DNA of 64,000 bases from Stappia sp. WLB 29 (GTDB lineage Bacteria; Pseudomonadota; Alphaproteobacteria; Rhizobiales; Stappiaceae), in assembly GCF_023507705.1 (NCBI RefSeq), contig NZ_JALBGD010000002.1, positions 186,001-250,000 of the forward strand. Direction: 5' to 3'. Position 1 is the stretch's first letter. Each line of letters begins with the position of its first letter. Position numbers and translations under genes: made by a program. Shown here piece after piece: positions 57,236 through 64,000 of this stretch. The notes beneath the pieces are model-generated. The model was not told where the DNA came from. It did no database searches and saw nothing but the letters and a program-made list of their open reading frames with translations.

Positions 57236-58117
57236 TTACTCGAACCGGGCGCCGATCTTCGGCGTGCCGGGCAGGCCCTCATAGGTGAGCGTGACGCTTA
57301 GGCCCGGCTTCATCGGATGCAGCGGGCCGATGGAGCCGACGGAGACGAGGTCGCCGGGCTTCAAGGCCTTGCCCTGCGCCTTCAGAACGCCGGCGATCCA
57401 GGTGACCGCGTTGAGCGGATGGCCGAGAACGGCCTTGCCGGGCGCCTCGGACAGGGTCTCGCCGGTGGCGTCGTTCGTCAGTTTCGCGGTGAAATCGGCG
57501 AGCATGGCAACACCCTCGGCCCCTTGCGGGATCTCGATCAGCTCGCCCATCGCGCCTTTCCAGGCGCCGACATTGATCGAGGTGATCGCCGGGCCGTCGA
57601 GCTTGTCGTCCTTGCCGACGACGAGGGCGGGCAGTTCCAGGAACGGGCGCACCCCGGCGATATGGGCGAGGACCTCTTCCGGCGTCGTCGCCTCGTTGAC
57701 GGCAGCATCGGCGATCTCGACAACCAGGTCCGCCTCGAACAGCGCGCGCACCGCCTCCGCCGGACGGGCGGTGGCATCGCCCCTGACGATCATGCCCTCA
57801 AGCAGCGTGCCGAAGACCGGCTCGGTAACGCCGAAGGCCTCCTGCGACTTGGGCGAGGTGAGGCCGGCCTTGTAGCCGACGAGCGGGCCGAGATCCTTCT
57901 CCAGCCTTGCGAGGATCTTGCCTTGCGCGCACAGGGCATCCGCCATCGATCCGCCGGCCGCGACCGGCGGCGGCGTCGGGGCGGCGCTGGCGCGCGCGGC
58001 CAGGAAGGCGTCGATTGTCGCATCGTCCGGACAGGCGGCCTGCGCCGCGCCCGGTACCAGAAGCAGCGAGACGAGAAGCGAGGCACCGAAGGCAAGTGCC
58101 GAGCGATTGGAATGCAT
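57236..58117 (-). CDS. Exported 2-keto-4-pentenoate hydratase-like protein
   Basis: A 293-residue protein with the fold of fumarylacetoacetase/2-keto-4-pentenoate hydratase: LVGYKAGLTSPKSQEAFGVTEPVFGTLLEGMI, the metal-binding EADLVVEIADAAV segment (Glu-x-Asp type), SINVGAWKGAMG and GDLVSVGSIGPLHPMKPG. Unlike catabolic family members it carries a Sec signal peptide (LAFGASLLVSLLLVPGAAQA, about 7-28) and so should act in the periplasm. Substrate unknown; no aromatic-degradation genes are nearby. It lies downstream of a lipase-like gene on the same strand with 100 bases between them. Confidence 0.82.
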   Translation of the reverse strand: MHSNRSALAFGASLLVSLLLVPGAAQAACPDDATIDAFLAARASAAPTPPPVAAGGSMADALCAQGKILARLEKDLGPLVGYKAGLTSPKSQEAFGVTEPVFGTLLEGMIVRGDATARPAEAVRALFEADLVVEIADAAVNEATTPEEVLAHIAGVRPFLELPALVVGKDDKLDGPAITSINVGAWKGAMGELIEIPQGAEGVAMLADFTAKLTNDATGETLSEAPGKAVLGHPLNAVTWIAGVLKAQGKALKPGDLVSVGSIGPLHPMKPGLSVTLTYEGLPGTPKIGARFE

Positions 58118-58217
58118 TTATGAAACTCCTCCCGAAAGGGCGTACCGCCCCCTCGAGAGTGCCGATGCCGCGACGCCCTTGCAAGATGCACCCGCCGCGG
58201 CGCGTCGCCCTTTGGGC

Positions 58218-59375
58218 TCAGCTCCCGCCGTATTGCTCCTGCAGGTAGATCCAGTAATTGCCAAGATGGTGCTGCCAGAAATAGTCCTTGGGGTCCTGCG
58301 GATTGCCGCCGGGCCGGGCGAAGAGCGGCACCAGGGCGCCTGCCGGGGCGTAGTTCAGCGAGAGCTGCACCCGCGACAGAAGCGTGTCGAGCACCGGCGA
58401 GAGCGCCGTTCCGGGAACCGGCGTCGCGCCGCCGCTGCCCGGCAGCGCGTCGGGAGCAAGGCGGATGGAGGCCAGGCCCGCCTTCAGCGCGGCGACGCTC
58501 GCTCGCGCATGCGCGAGGGCCTGGACATGTGCGGCCTCGGCCGCCGTCGCGGCCGTCAGCGCCATCGCCGCGACCCGCGGATCGCTGTCCGGCATCGTCT
58601 CGCCGGCATAGCCGCGCAAGGGATTGGGCGTGTTGAGATCGCCCGGTCCCTGCAGCGTGAAGGGCACCTGCGGTACCCATCCTTGCGTGCTGGCGATCGT
58701 CCAGCCGAACCCGGTCATGCCGGCGATGCCCGCATAGTCGGCGGCATAATGGTCGTTGCCGGGCTTTGCCGGCGCCAGCACATAGGTCTTGGCAGAGAGA
58801 TCGCGAAAGGGCGCGAACGGCCCGGATGCGTGGCGCAGGAACGAGGTGGCCAGCGTCGCGATGGAGGCACCCTGGCTGTGTCCGGTGACCAGCAGCTCCG
58901 TGTCCGGCAGCAGCGACAGGCGGGCAAGGGTCGCCAGCAGCGGCCGGTCGGTGGTCAGCAGCATCAACAGCAGGCCGAGCGTGAAGCCGAGATGGGTGCC
59001 GGCGACGACGGCGCTGCCGGTCTCGTCGCGGGCGAGATGAAAGGGAATGTCGAGCGTCGTGCCGCCGATGTCGAGTTCCAGGTCGAGCCTTGCATCGACC
59101 AGCGGAAACAGCAGGTCGGCCAGGATGCTGGCGTCCGTGTCGACCGTACCGCGCACCACGAGGGCATAGCGGTTCGGGGCGGCATCGTTTCGCCAGATCT
59201 GCCAGAGATTGTCGAGCAGGGTCGGTCCGGACGGCGAGAGGCCGTCGACCTTGGACCAGCCGAGCGCGACCGGATCGGGCGTCGGCACCGGAATGGCGGG
59301 AACGCCATAGATCGACTGGGAGAGCGCGAGCGCGGCCTCCGCCTCTGTGAAATCGAACCCTGCGGTGAAAGCCAT
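58218..59375 (-). CDS. Class 3 lipase-like alpha/beta hydrolase
   Basis: A 385-residue protein with the nucleophile elbow GHSQGAS (Ser 167), the preceding strand ALVVRGTVDTDASILADLLF, and the following ASIATLATSFLRH helix, matching the fungal-type lipase class 3 family. No signal peptide is seen, so it is probably cytoplasmic or exported without one. The C-terminal 100 residues (Ala-rich helix, then LNYAPAGALVPLFARPGGNPQDPKDYFWQHHLGNYWIYLQEQYGG) are not part of the core fold. GGGAGG lies six bases before the ATG at 59375. Substrate unknown. Confidence 0.82.
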   Translation of the reverse strand: MAFTAGFDFTEAEAALALSQSIYGVPAIPVPTPDPVALGWSKVDGLSPSGPTLLDNLWQIWRNDAAPNRYALVVRGTVDTDASILADLLFPLVDARLDLELDIGGTTLDIPFHLARDETGSAVVAGTHLGFTLGLLLMLLTTDRPLLATLARLSLLPDTELLVTGHSQGASIATLATSFLRHASGPFAPFRDLSAKTYVLAPAKPGNDHYAADYAGIAGMTGFGWTIASTQGWVPQVPFTLQGPGDLNTPNPLRGYAGETMPDSDPRVAAMALTAATAAEAAHVQALAHARASVAALKAGLASIRLAPDALPGSGGATPVPGTALSPVLDTLLSRVQLSLNYAPAGALVPLFARPGGNPQDPKDYFWQHHLGNYWIYLQEQYGGS

Positions 59376-59483
59376 GCCATCCTCCCGATCTGCCGACGGC
59401 AACAGGATAGTCCGGATATCCAATCGGGGGTTGCAAAATCGCGCCCGCGCTCGCCTTGTTGTACGCCGGGCCGGGCGGGCATG

Positions 59484-59515
59484 AAAAAAACCGCCGCGCC
59501 GGGACGGCGCGGCGG
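59484..59515 (-). terminator. Rho-independent terminator of bfr
   Basis: On the minus strand, CCGCCGCGCC / GGCGCGGCGG with a 5-base loop is followed by seven T residues, 26 bases after the bfr stop. Confidence 0.93.
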
Positions 59516-59541
59516 CTGTGCAGTGGTGCGAAGCAGGGAGC

Positions 59542-60027
59542 TTATTCGGCTTCGTCGGCCGAGCCGGAATTGAGCAGCGAGTAGCGCTCGACGCCGATCT
59601 TCTCGAGCAGCTCGAGCTGGGTCTCGAGGAAGTCGATGTGACCTTCCTCGTCCGCCAGCAGCTCCTCGAAGAGCTTCATGGAGACGTAGTCGCCCTCGTC
59701 GTGGCAGATGTCGCGCGACTTGGAGTAGGAGGCGCGGGCCTCGTGCTCGCCGGCAAGATCCGCTTCCAGCACTTCCTTGACGTCCTGGCCGATGCGCAGC
59801 GGCGCGACCTTCTGCAGGTTCGGATGACCCTCCAGGAACAGGATGCGCGCGATGAGCTTGTCGGCGTGCTGCATCTCCTCGATGGACTCGGCACGCTCCT
59901 TCTTGGCCAGCTTGGTCAGGCCCCAGTCGTCAAGCATGCGGTAGTGCAGCCAGTACTGGTTCACCGCGCCGAGCTCGAGGAAGAGAGCCTCGTTGAGCCG
60001 TTCGATAACCTTTGCGCTGCCTTTCAT
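59542..60027 (-). CDS. bfr: Bacterioferritin
   Basis: A 161-residue iron-storage protein forming a 24-subunit shell. All ferroxidase ligands are present (Glu 18, Glu 51, His 54, Glu 94, Glu 127, His 130), as is Met 52, the haem-binding residue, in [19 protein letters not shown]. It stores Fe(III) in the cytoplasm. The frame is open 58 codons upstream but [15 protein letters not shown] is the family start. The Irr-type box TTTAGAATAATTCCAAT lies 88 bases upstream, so expression is probably repressed when iron is scarce. A strong terminator follows; it is a single-gene unit. Confidence 0.97.
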   Translation of the reverse strand: MKGSAKVIERLNEALFLELGAVNQYWLHYRMLDDWGLTKLAKKERAESIEEMQHADKLIARILFLEGHPNLQKVAPLRIGQDVKEVLEADLAGEHEARASYSKSRDICHDEGDYVSMKLFEELLADEEGHIDFLETQLELLEKIGVERYSLLNSGSADEAE

Positions 60028-60114
60028 TCGATGCTCTCCTTGTATTCTGCGTGCGCCGTTCTGGCCGCACCACCACGGTCGCCTCGGCTTCGCGAAGCGA
60101 TCAGTTGCGCGTAG

Positions 60115-60131
60115 TTTAGAATAATTCCAAT
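60115..60131. promoter_or_regulatory. Irr box (iron control element) upstream of bfr
   Basis: TTTAGAA-TAA-TTCCAAT is a near-palindrome matching the Irr box pattern (TTTAGAA/TTCTAAA halves) of alphaproteobacteria. It is 88 bases before the bfr start codon. Irr represses bfr-type genes in low iron in related bacteria; here it is inferred. Confidence 0.6.
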
Positions 60132-60262
60132 CACGTGTGAAGAGGGGAACAGCTGCTTTGCGCAAGGATGTTTCGATTGAGCCCGCGCAATGTGGCTGCA
60201 AGGTGAACCGCTCGCGCCAATTCTGCGTCTAACGACATGTGGAAAACAGGAAGGCCCCGGAC

Positions 60263-60661
60263 ATGTCGCATGCGATCGCCTATGGCGCCACGGCGCTGAT
60301 CTTCTTGGCGCTGGATTATGTCTGGCTGGCGCATGTGGCGGGCTCGTTCTACCGCGAGCGCCTGGCCGGACTGATGGCCGAGCAGGTGAACTTCACGGTC
60401 GCCGGCGTCTTCTATCTGGTCTACGTGATCGGCATCGTCATCTTCGCCGTCGCCCCGGCACTGCGCTCGGGCAACTGGCAGGACGCGGCGCTTTACGGCT
60501 GTCTCTTCGGCTTCTTCGCCTATGCGACCTACGACTTCACCAACCTGGCCACCTTGCGCGACTGGCCGGTGGCGGTGACGGTGGTCGACGTCGCCTGGGG
60601 CACCTTCGTCACCGGCTTTTCCGCAACCGTCGGCTACGTCATCGCCCGAAATTTCGTCTAG
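60263..60661 (+). CDS. DUF2177 membrane protein
   Basis: A 132-residue inner-membrane protein with four helices: [76 protein letters not shown]. The sequence [16 protein letters not shown] is the DUF2177 signature. No function is known. AGGAAGG precedes the ATG at 60263; the frame opens at 60239 with a GTG and gives eight extra residues, rejected. It lies 110 bases before the SDR gene. Confidence 0.85.
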   Translation: MSHAIAYGATALIFLALDYVWLAHVAGSFYRERLAGLMAEQVNFTVAGVFYLVYVIGIVIFAVAPALRSGNWQDAALYGCLFGFFAYATYDFTNLATLRDWPVAVTVVDVAWGTFVTGFSATVGYVIARNFV

Positions 60662-60771
60662 AGACCTTCCGGCTCGATCTTTTTGGCCAAGTGCCCTTGC
60701 GGCTTGCCTTTTCCGTGTCTACCCGGCCATTGTTGCCACCACGACGGAACGGCTTGCAGCGGAGGAACGGC

Positions 60772-61542
60772 ATGGCCATGACAGGAGATGGAACGGGAGC
60801 TGTGGCGCTGGTGACGGGCGCCAGCGCGGGTGTGGGGCGCGCCTGCGCCATCGCCTTTCTGAAGGCGGGCTATCGCACGGTGCTGACCGGGCGCCGGGGC
60901 GACAGGCTGGAAGAGACCGTGGCCATGTCCGGCGTGGATCCGGCCAGTGCCCTCTGCGTTGCCTGCGATGTCAGCGAGCCGGCGGCGGTGGACGACCTGT
61001 TCGGCGCCCTGCACGACACGTTCGGGCGGCTCGACGTGGTCTTCAACAATGCCGGCACCACCGTGCTCGGCAAGCCGATCGGCGATCTTTCCTTCGAGGA
61101 GTGGCGCAAGCTGATGTCCGTCAATCTCGACGGCGCATTCCTGATCGCGCGCGGCGCCTTCAACATGATGCGCGCGCAGGATCCGCAGGGCGGACGGATC
61201 ATCAACAACGGTTCGATTTCCGCGCATGTGCCGCGTCCCGGCTCTGCCGCCTACACCGCTTCCAAGCACGCGATCACCGGCCTGACCCGCTCCATCTCGC
61301 TGGACGGGCGCCCGTTCAACATCGCCTGCGGCCAGATCGACATCGGCAATGCGGCGACCGACATGACGGTGCGCATGCAGGAGGGCGTCGCACAGCCGGA
61401 CGGCAGCGTGCGGGCCGAGCCGGTGATGGCGGCCGAGCATGTGGCGAGTTCCGTCCTGCACATGGCGAGCCTGCCGCTCGATGCCAATGTCCAGTTCATG
61501 ACGGTGATGGCGACGACCATGCCCTATATCGGCCGCGGCTGA
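60772..61542 (+). CDS. Short-chain dehydrogenase/reductase (SDR)
   Basis: A 256-residue classical SDR. The NAD(P)-binding [10 protein letters not shown] (TGxxxGxG), NNAG, catalytic Ser ([14 protein letters not shown]), and YTASK with catalytic Tyr and Lys are present. Substrate unknown. GCGGAGGAACGGC precedes the ATG at 60772. It ends 12 bases from the convergent urea transporter gene. Confidence 0.92.
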   Translation: MAMTGDGTGAVALVTGASAGVGRACAIAFLKAGYRTVLTGRRGDRLEETVAMSGVDPASALCVACDVSEPAAVDDLFGALHDTFGRLDVVFNNAGTTVLGKPIGDLSFEEWRKLMSVNLDGAFLIARGAFNMMRAQDPQGGRIINNGSISAHVPRPGSAAYTASKHAITGLTRSISLDGRPFNIACGQIDIGNAATDMTVRMQEGVAQPDGSVRAEPVMAAEHVASSVLHMASLPLDANVQFMTVMATTMPYIGRG

Positions 61543-61554
61543 GCGGAGCTCCCG

Positions 61555-62250
61555 TCAGACGGTGAGGTGGGCGCGCACCGCGCTCTCCTCTAGCTCGTCC
61601 CGCGTGCCGGCGAGCACCACTTCGCCGCGATCCATCACCGCGAAGCGGTCGGCAAGATCCCGGGCGAATTCGAAATACTGTTCCACCAGCACGATGGCCA
61701 TCTCGCCGGTGTCGCGCAGGAACGAGATCGCCCTGCCGATATCCTTGATGATCGAGGGCTGGATGCCTTCCGTCGGCTCGTCCAGAATCAGCAGGCGCGG
61801 GCGCATGACGATGGCCCGGCCGATGGCGAGTTGCTGCTGCTGGCCGCCGGACAGGTCGCCGCCGCGTCGCGACAGCATCGACTTCAGCAGGGGGAACAGC
61901 TCGAACACCGTGTCGGGCACCCGCCGGTCCTTTCGCGGCAGCACGGCAAAGCCCGTCTCCAGGTTCTCGCGCACGCTGAGCAGCGGAAAGATGTCGCGCC
62001 CTTGCGGCACCAGGGCGATGCCCCGGTGCGCGCGCTGATGAGGGGTCAGTCGCGAAATGTCCTCGCCTTCCCAGCGCACCCTGCCGGACGAGATCGGCTG
62101 CTGGCCGGCGATGGCCCGCAGGGTCGAGGTCTTGCCGACGCCGTTGCGGCCCATCACGCAGGTGACCTTGCCGACCTCCGCGCTCAGGCTGACGTCTTTG
62201 AGCGCCTGCGCGGCGCCGTAGTGGAGGTCGATGTTCTCGACGGTCAGCAT
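61555..62250 (-). CDS. urtE: Urea ABC transporter ATP-binding protein UrtE
   Basis: A 231-residue ATPase of the branched-chain amino acid/urea importer family. MGRNGVGKTST (Walker A), GGDLSGGQQQQLAIGRA (signature) and LLILDEPTEGIQPSII (Walker B) match UrtE, in particular the GxNGVGKT and DLSGGQQQQ features; LivF-type proteins usually have GANGAGKS. It is the last gene of a urt operon (urtC, urtD, urtE) on the minus strand, with its beginning beyond the window. Confidence 0.9.
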   Translation of the reverse strand: MLTVENIDLHYGAAQALKDVSLSAEVGKVTCVMGRNGVGKTSTLRAIAGQQPISSGRVRWEGEDISRLTPHQRAHRGIALVPQGRDIFPLLSVRENLETGFAVLPRKDRRVPDTVFELFPLLKSMLSRRGGDLSGGQQQQLAIGRAIVMRPRLLILDEPTEGIQPSIIKDIGRAISFLRDTGEMAIVLVEQYFEFARDLADRFAVMDRGEVVLAGTRDELEESAVRAHLTV

Positions 62251-62274
62251 GGCGGCGTTTCCCTTTCGAAAGGC

Positions 62275-63021
62275 TCAGCGGCCCAGATAGACGTCGATGA
62301 CCTTCTGGTCGGACGAGACGTGGTCGAGCGAGCCTTCCGCCAGCACCGAGCCTTCGTGCAGCACGGTGACCTTGACGCCGAGCGCGCGCACGAACGTCAT
62401 GTCGTGCTCGACGACGACGACCGAATGGCTCTGGGCGATGTCGCGCAGGAGGTCGGCGGTCGCCGCCGTCTCCGCGTCGGTCATGCCGGCGGCGGGCTCG
62501 TCGATCAGCAGCAGCTGCGGGTCCTGCGCCAGCAGCATGCCGATCTCCAGCCACTGCTTCTGGCCGTGGCTGAGATCGCCGGCGAGGTCCTCGCGGCGGC
62601 CGATGAGCCGCACCAGCTCCAGCAGCGCGTCGATGCGGGCGCTCTCCTCGCGCTCGCGGCGGTGGAACAGCGTGGCGAAGGGCCCGCGCGGCGCCTTCAG
62701 GGCCAGCGCGATATTGTCCTCCACCGTATGGCTTTCGAAGACCGTGGGCTTCTGGAACTTGCGGCCGATGCCGAAGCCGGCGATCTCCGCCTCGTCGTGG
62801 CGGGTGAGGTCCAGCTTCTCGCCGAACAGCAGCGTGCCGGTGTCCGGCCGGGTCTTGCCGGTGATGACGTCCATCATCGTCGTCTTGCCGGCGCCGTGCG
62901 GGCCGATGATCGCGCGCATCTCGTTGCGGCCGATGAGGAACGACAGGTTGTTCAGCGCCTTGAAGCCGTCGAAGGAGACGCTGACGCCGTCGAGATAGAG
63001 CAGGGAGCCCGTGGCGGTCAT
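62275..63021 (-). CDS. urtD: Urea ABC transporter ATP-binding protein UrtD
   Basis: A 248-residue ATPase partner of UrtE. GPHGAGKTTMMDVITGKTRPDTG (Walker A region), LSHGQKQWLEIGMLLAQ (the unusual signature of UrtD) and LLLIDEPAAGMTDAET (Walker B) distinguish it from LivG, which has GPNGAGKTT and SYGxQRR. The first 10 codons of the open frame are rejected; the start is the ATG at 63021. It follows urtC by four bases and precedes urtE by 24. Confidence 0.92.
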   Translation of the reverse strand: MTATGSLLYLDGVSVSFDGFKALNNLSFLIGRNEMRAIIGPHGAGKTTMMDVITGKTRPDTGTLLFGEKLDLTRHDEAEIAGFGIGRKFQKPTVFESHTVEDNIALALKAPRGPFATLFHRREREESARIDALLELVRLIGRREDLAGDLSHGQKQWLEIGMLLAQDPQLLLIDEPAAGMTDAETAATADLLRDIAQSHSVVVVEHDMTFVRALGVKVTVLHEGSVLAEGSLDHVSSDQKVIDVYLGR

Positions 63022-63025
63022 CGTG

Positions 63026-64000
63026 TCACTCCGCGGCCTGGTTTCGGGCAAGAGCTTGAGCAGGCGTCACCGACCCGCCGGGGGAGGCGTTGCCGGCAAG
63101 GCCCGCCTCCTTGCGCTTCGGCAGGCGGGCGCGCAGCGATGCGGCGAGGCCGAGCAGCCCCTTGGGCAGGAACAGCGTCACCGCGACGAACAGCGCGCCG
63201 AGCGCGAACAGCCAGACCTCGGGCAGGGCGGCGGTGAACCAGCTCTTGGCGAAGTTGACCAGCACCGCGCCGATGATCGGGCCGACGAGGGTGCCGCGGC
63301 CGCCGACCGCCACCCAGATCACCGCCTCGATGGAGTTGGCCGGGGCGAATTCGCCCGGATTGATGATGCCGACCTGCGGCACGTAGAGCGCGCCCGCAAG
63401 CCCCGCCATCATCGCCGAGACGGTCCACACGAACAGCTTGTAGTGCTCCACCCGGTAGCCGAGGAAGCGGGTGCGGCTTTCCGCGTCGCGCACCGCGACC
63501 AGCACCTTACCGAGCTTGGAGCCGGTGATGGCGATGGCGAGCACCAGGCTTGCTGCCAGCGCCAGCGCCGAGGCGGCGAAAAGGCCGGCGCGGGTGGTGT
63601 CGGCCTGCACCGGATAGCCGAGGATGTCCTTGAAATCGGTCAGGCCGTTGTTGCCGCCGAAGCCCATGTCGTTGCGGAAGAAGGCGAGCAGCAGCGCATA
63701 GGTCATCGCCTGGGTGATGATCGACAGATAGACGCCGGTGACGCGCGAGCGGAAGGCGAACCAGCCGAAGACGAAGGCGAGCAGCCCGGGCACGGCCAGC
63801 GCCATCACAATCGCGAAGGGGAAGGCGTCGAAGCCGCTCCAGTACCAGGGCAGTTCCTTCCAGTTGAGGAACACCATGAAGTCCGGCAGCAGCGGATCGC
63901 CATAGACGCCGCGCGTGCCGATCTGCCGCATCAGGTACATGCCCATGGCATAGCCGCCGAGGGCGAAGAAGGCCGCGTGGCCGAGCGAGAGGATGCCGCA
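63026..64000 (-). CDS. urtC: Urea ABC transporter permease UrtC (5' end outside window)
   Basis: A permease of the LivM type; 324 residues are visible and the N-terminal part continues past the window edge. Helical segments, the loop GTALIGPLGRTAV-like GTLVGPIIGAVLVNFAKSWFTAALPEVWLFALGALFVAV, and FLGYRVEHYKLFVWTVSAMMAGLAGALYVPQVGIINPGEFAP are characteristic of UrtC. With UrtD and UrtE it implies a high-affinity urea importer; urtA and urtB should follow upstream on this strand. Confidence 0.92.
   Translation of the reverse strand, partial: CGILSLGHAAFFALGGYAMGMYLMRQIGTRGVYGDPLLPDFMVFLNWKELPWYWSGFDAFPFAIVMALAVPGLLAFVFGWFAFRSRVTGVYLSIITQAMTYALLLAFFRNDMGFGGNNGLTDFKDILGYPVQADTTRAGLFAASALALAASLVLAIAITGSKLGKVLVAVRDAESRTRFLGYRVEHYKLFVWTVSAMMAGLAGALYVPQVGIINPGEFAPANSIEAVIWVAVGGRGTLVGPIIGAVLVNFAKSWFTAALPEVWLFALGALFVAVTLFLPKGLLGLAASLRARLPKRKEAGLAGNASPGGSVTPAQALARNQAAE

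Overview
The window is a high-GC chromosomal segment of an alphaproteobacterium of the order Hyphomicrobiales (Rhizobiales). The evidence is the CtrA and ChpT phosphorelay proteins, an EipA (DUF1134) envelope protein, a DUF2336 protein, ftsH followed by glmM, an RpoH next to an RluD-type synthase, and a serC leader RNA upstream of serC-serA. A Stappia/Roseibium-like marine member is my best guess, but it is inference from gene content only. I see no rRNA, CRISPR, prophage or insertion sequence; one tRNA-Glu is present.

Layout. 1-7.6 kb, + strand: the end of ftsH, glmM, an outer-membrane beta-barrel gene with a CtrA-type site, then serC and serA. 7.7-18.1 kb: a membrane-anchored protein of unknown role, purA, an MFS transporter, an EamA exporter, a CHASE2 adenylate cyclase, rpoH, rluD and a small membrane protein. 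18.3-25.2 kb: tRNA-Glu, then on the - strand chpT, a hybrid cheA, cheW, cheY, cheB and cheR. 25.4-28 kb: a YHS-like protein, eipA and a coiled-coil membrane protein. 28-33.4 kb: a dppABCDF-type peptide importer. 33.8-38 kb: a large MscS channel and an alpha-ketoglutarate semialdehyde dehydrogenase. 38-43.1 kb: DUF2336, PqiA-like, GNAT, fliJ, fliI and ctrA. 43.2-49 kb: an ANT(3'')-like nucleotidyltransferase, an aminotransferase with a GntR regulator, a DUF4403 protein and two unknown genes. 49.1-53.2 kb: a GntR regulator and three hydroxyproline-catabolic enzymes. 53.3-60 kb: a RecD-like helicase, tex, an exported hydratase-fold protein, a lipase and bacterioferritin. 60.2-64 kb: DUF2177, an SDR, and urtE, urtD and partial urtC of a urea importer.

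How genes work together. The four enzymes needed to turn trans-4-hydroxy-L-proline into alpha-ketoglutarate are all present but in two places: epimerase, D-hydroxyproline dehydrogenase and deaminase at 49.9-53.2 kb, and the final dehydrogenase at 36.4-38 kb. The same 12-base sequence TTGATATATCAG lies upstream of both parts, twice between the regulator and the deaminase and once before the distant dehydrogenase, so one GntR repressor probably controls them all. A second theme is cell-cycle control: ctrA and chpT are both here, CtrA-type TTAA sites precede the outer-membrane protein gene, and the ctrA promoter carries four GANTC methylation sites plus two copies of an unassigned operator TGGAAA-N3-TTTCCA spaced 32 bp apart. 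Bacterioferritin has an Irr-type iron box upstream.
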